Below are positions 62,239 through 64,000 of a stretch of DNA of 64,000 nucleotides, one piece after another. Numbering within the stretch: position 1 is the stretch's first letter; the number at the start of each line of letters is the position of its first letter. The position numbers were made by a program, and so were the translations under genes. This DNA comes from Gemmobacter serpentinus (lineage in GTDB: Bacteria; Pseudomonadota; Alphaproteobacteria; Rhodobacterales; Rhodobacteraceae). The notes beneath the pieces are model-generated. The model saw nothing but the letters and a program-made list of their open reading frames with translations. It searched no databases and was not told the origin of the DNA. Where the stretch lies: the NCBI RefSeq assembly GCF_008973825.1, contig NZ_WCHR01000007.1, forward strand, positions 186,001-250,000, in the 5' to 3' direction.

Positions 62239-64000
62239 CTAGCGGCGTCCAAACAGGCGTTCGATATCGGCCAGCTTCAGCTCGACATAGGTCGGGCGGC
62301 CATGATTGCACTGCCCCGACATCGGCGTATCCTCCATCTCGCGCAGCAGCGCGTTCATCTCTTCGGCGCGCATCTGGCGACCAGAACGCACAGAGCCATG
62401 GCAGGCCATACGGCTGAGCACAGCGTCGATCCGCCCGCGCAAACGATCGGAACTGCCCAGATCCGCCAGATCATCAAGGATATCGCGGATCAGCGCCGCG
62501 GCATCGATCCGCCCCAGCAGCGCAGGCGTTTCACGCACCGCAATCGCCCCGCCGCCAAAGGCCTCGATGACCAGACCAAGCGCCGCCAGATCTTCGGCGA
62601 CCTCAAGAAGACGCGCAGCATCGGGTTCGGAGAGGTCAACGATTTCGGGGATCAACAGCGCCTGGGCGGTGATCCCATGCGCCGCGGCCTGGGCTTTCAG
62701 TCGCTCATAGACCAGCCGCTCATGCGCGGCGTGCTGGTCCACGATGACCATGCCCCGCGCGGTCTGCGCGATGATGTAGTTTTCATGCACCTGCGCACGT
62801 GCCGCACCCAGGGGGCGTTCGGTCAGGTCGGGCAGGGGCGCGGCAACGGCCTCGATTCGCGCCGAAGGCGCCTCGGCAAAGCCGAAATCCGGCAGCGGTG
62901 CCGGAGCCTGCGCGGTATAGGCGCGGGCGAAACTTGCCTGCGTGGGGCGATCCATCTGATAGACGCGCGGGCCGCCAGGCATCGATGCCGCAGGCGCGGG
63001 CTCGGCGCGGAACGCCTCCAGCGTCTCATCCGCGACGGTGGAGGACGCACGATGCCCCGCGCCCGTCAAGGCCAGCCGCAGACCCGACACGATCAGCCCG
63101 CGCACCAGCGCCGGTTCGCGGAACCGAACCTCGGCCTTGGCGGGATGCACATTCACGTCCACCCGCGCGGGGTCGCATTGAATATTGAGCACAGCCGCCG
63201 GGTGCCGGTCGCGCGACAGCACATCCATATAGGCAGCGCGCAGGGCACCAAACAGCTGCTTGTCCAGCACCGGACGGCCATTGACGAACAGGAATTGCGC
63301 AGCCGAAGACCCGCGCGAATAGGTCGGCAAGGCGGCATAGCCAGTCAGCCGCAAGCCGTCGCGCTCCAGATCGATGCGCAGAGCGTTTTCGGTGAAATCC
63401 GCCCCGATCACCCGCGCCAGCCGGCCCTGCAAGGCATCGAAGAAATCACCATTTTCCGGCTCGGCCCGGAACACCACCCGGCCTTCGCCCCCGCCCGTCA
63501 CATCCCGCAGGGTGAAGCCGACATGCGGTTCCGACAGGGCCAGACGCTTCACCACATCGGCAATCGCGCCCATCTCGGCGCGGTCGCTGCGCATGAACTT
63601 CAGCCGCGCGGGCGTCGCAAAGAACAGATCGCGCAGTTCAACCACCGTGCCACGCGTCAGGGCAGCCGGGCGCACCGGCCCCATCCGGCCGCCCTCGACC
63701 GTGATACATGCCGCCTCGTGCCCTTCCGCGCGCGAGGTGATGTTCAACCGCCCCACCGCGCCAAGGCTGGGCAAGGCCTCGCCGCGAAAGCCGAAGCTGC
63801 GGATATCGAGCAGATCGGAGCCGTCGATCTTGGAGGTCGCGTGCCGCGACAAGGCCAGTGGCAGGTCTTCTGCCGTCATGCCACAGCCATCATCGGTGAT
63901 GCGGATCAGCGTCTTGCCGCCATCGGCATACTCCACCGTGATGCGGCGCGCGCCCGCATCCAGCGCGTTCTCGACCAGTTCCTTCACCGCCGAGGCCGGG
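62239..64000 (-). CDS. mutL: DNA mismatch repair protein MutL (5' end beyond window)
   Basis: MutL links MutS mismatch recognition to strand removal. The visible 587 residues cover the GHKL ATPase ([51 protein letters not shown]) and the C-terminal dimerisation domain ([34 protein letters not shown]). The metal-binding motif DQHA-x2-E-x4-E of nicking MutL proteins is present in [12 protein letters not shown], so this is likely an endonuclease-type MutL. The first residues (about 20) lie beyond position 64000. rmuC starts at the base after its stop. Confidence 0.95.
   Translation of the reverse strand, partial: PASAVKELVENALDAGARRITVEYADGGKTLIRITDDGCGMTAEDLPLALSRHATSKIDGSDLLDIRSFGFRGEALPSLGAVGRLNITSRAEGHEAACITVEGGRMGPVRPAALTRGTVVELRDLFFATPARLKFMRSDRAEMGAIADVVKRLALSEPHVGFTLRDVTGGGEGRVVFRAEPENGDFFDALQGRLARVIGADFTENALRIDLERDGLRLTGYAALPTYSRGSSAAQFLFVNGRPVLDKQLFGALRAAYMDVLSRDRHPAAVLNIQCDPARVDVNVHPAKAEVRFREPALVRGLIVSGLRLALTGAGHRASSTVADETLEAFRAEPAPAASMPGGPRVYQMDRPTQASFARAYTAQAPAPLPDFGFAEAPSARIEAVAAPLPDLTERPLGAARAQVHENYIIAQTARGMVIVDQHAAHERLVYERLKAQAAAHGITAQALLIPEIVDLSEPDAARLLEVAEDLAALGLVIEAFGGGAIAVRETPALLGRIDAAALIRDILDDLADLGSSDRLRGRIDAVLSRMACHGSVRSGRQMRAEEMNALLREMEDTPMSGQCNHGRPTYVELKLADIERLFGRR

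Overview
The window is a GC-rich, densely packed chromosomal segment of an alphaproteobacterium, most likely order Rhodobacterales (Rhodobacter/Gemmobacter-like). Support comes from the gene repertoire: an aa3-oxidase subunit IV micro-protein, split mnmD/mnmC genes, a flagellar block with a CtrA-like site, DinB with an N-terminal zinc ribbon, and CbiZ with a BtuBFCD system. Intergenic palindromic repeats built around AAATATCC/GGGGGG agree with this. I see no rRNA, tRNA, CRISPR array, insertion sequence or prophage, and the segment reads as core chromosome with small accessory inserts.

Layout. 1-3.6 kb: the 5' part of mobA, azlCD amino-acid exporter genes, a lipoprotein, the small cytochrome oxidase subunit IV and a lone rhaM. 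3.7-8.0 kb: class Ib ribonucleotide reductase operon nrdHIEF (minus strand), with a repeat between nrdE and nrdF, a long structured leader and a candidate pair of NrdR boxes. 8.0-15.9 kb: a DMT transporter, divergent mnmD and mnmC-like tRNA modification genes, an M32 carboxypeptidase coupled to heme A synthase (ctaA), a TrmJ-like methyltransferase, a repeat-rich gap and a ThiE-like protein. 16.0-23.2 kb: a four-gene cassette of transglutaminase+DUF2126, circularly permuted ATP-grasp+alpha-E, transglutaminase, and Nudix. This is a predicted peptide-ligation or modification system of unproven function and the best candidate for undescribed biology here. 23.3-31.4 kb: clpB with a heat-shock-type promoter, a ROK kinase operon with two proteins of unclear role, pyrF, and a zinc-ribbon/NfeD/stomatin operon.

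31.7-46.6 kb: dadA behind an AT-rich dyad, dinB, a PreA-like dehydrogenase without PreT, asd, a capsule-export-like glycosyltransferase, two MFS transporters divergent from an alpha-glucosidase with a dyad between them, an atypical Gre-family protein with a Nudix partner, a secreted alpha/beta hydrolase, dgkA and purU. 46.7-52.1 kb: vitamin B12 uptake and salvage operon btuB-btuF-btuC-btuD-cbiZ under a clear cobalamin riboswitch. 52.2-61.1 kb: a P1-family peptidase, then a divergent flagellar block (fliP-fliN-fliH-fliF leftward; fliL-unknown-motE-motA-large secreted protein rightward) around a CtrA-like site. 61.1-64 kb: rmuC directly abutting mutL, which runs off the right edge.

Most minus-strand operons are joined by 4-bp ATGA overlaps, which indicates translational coupling. 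Starts were moved downstream of the longest reading frame where a ribosome-binding site, coupling overlap or family alignment required it.
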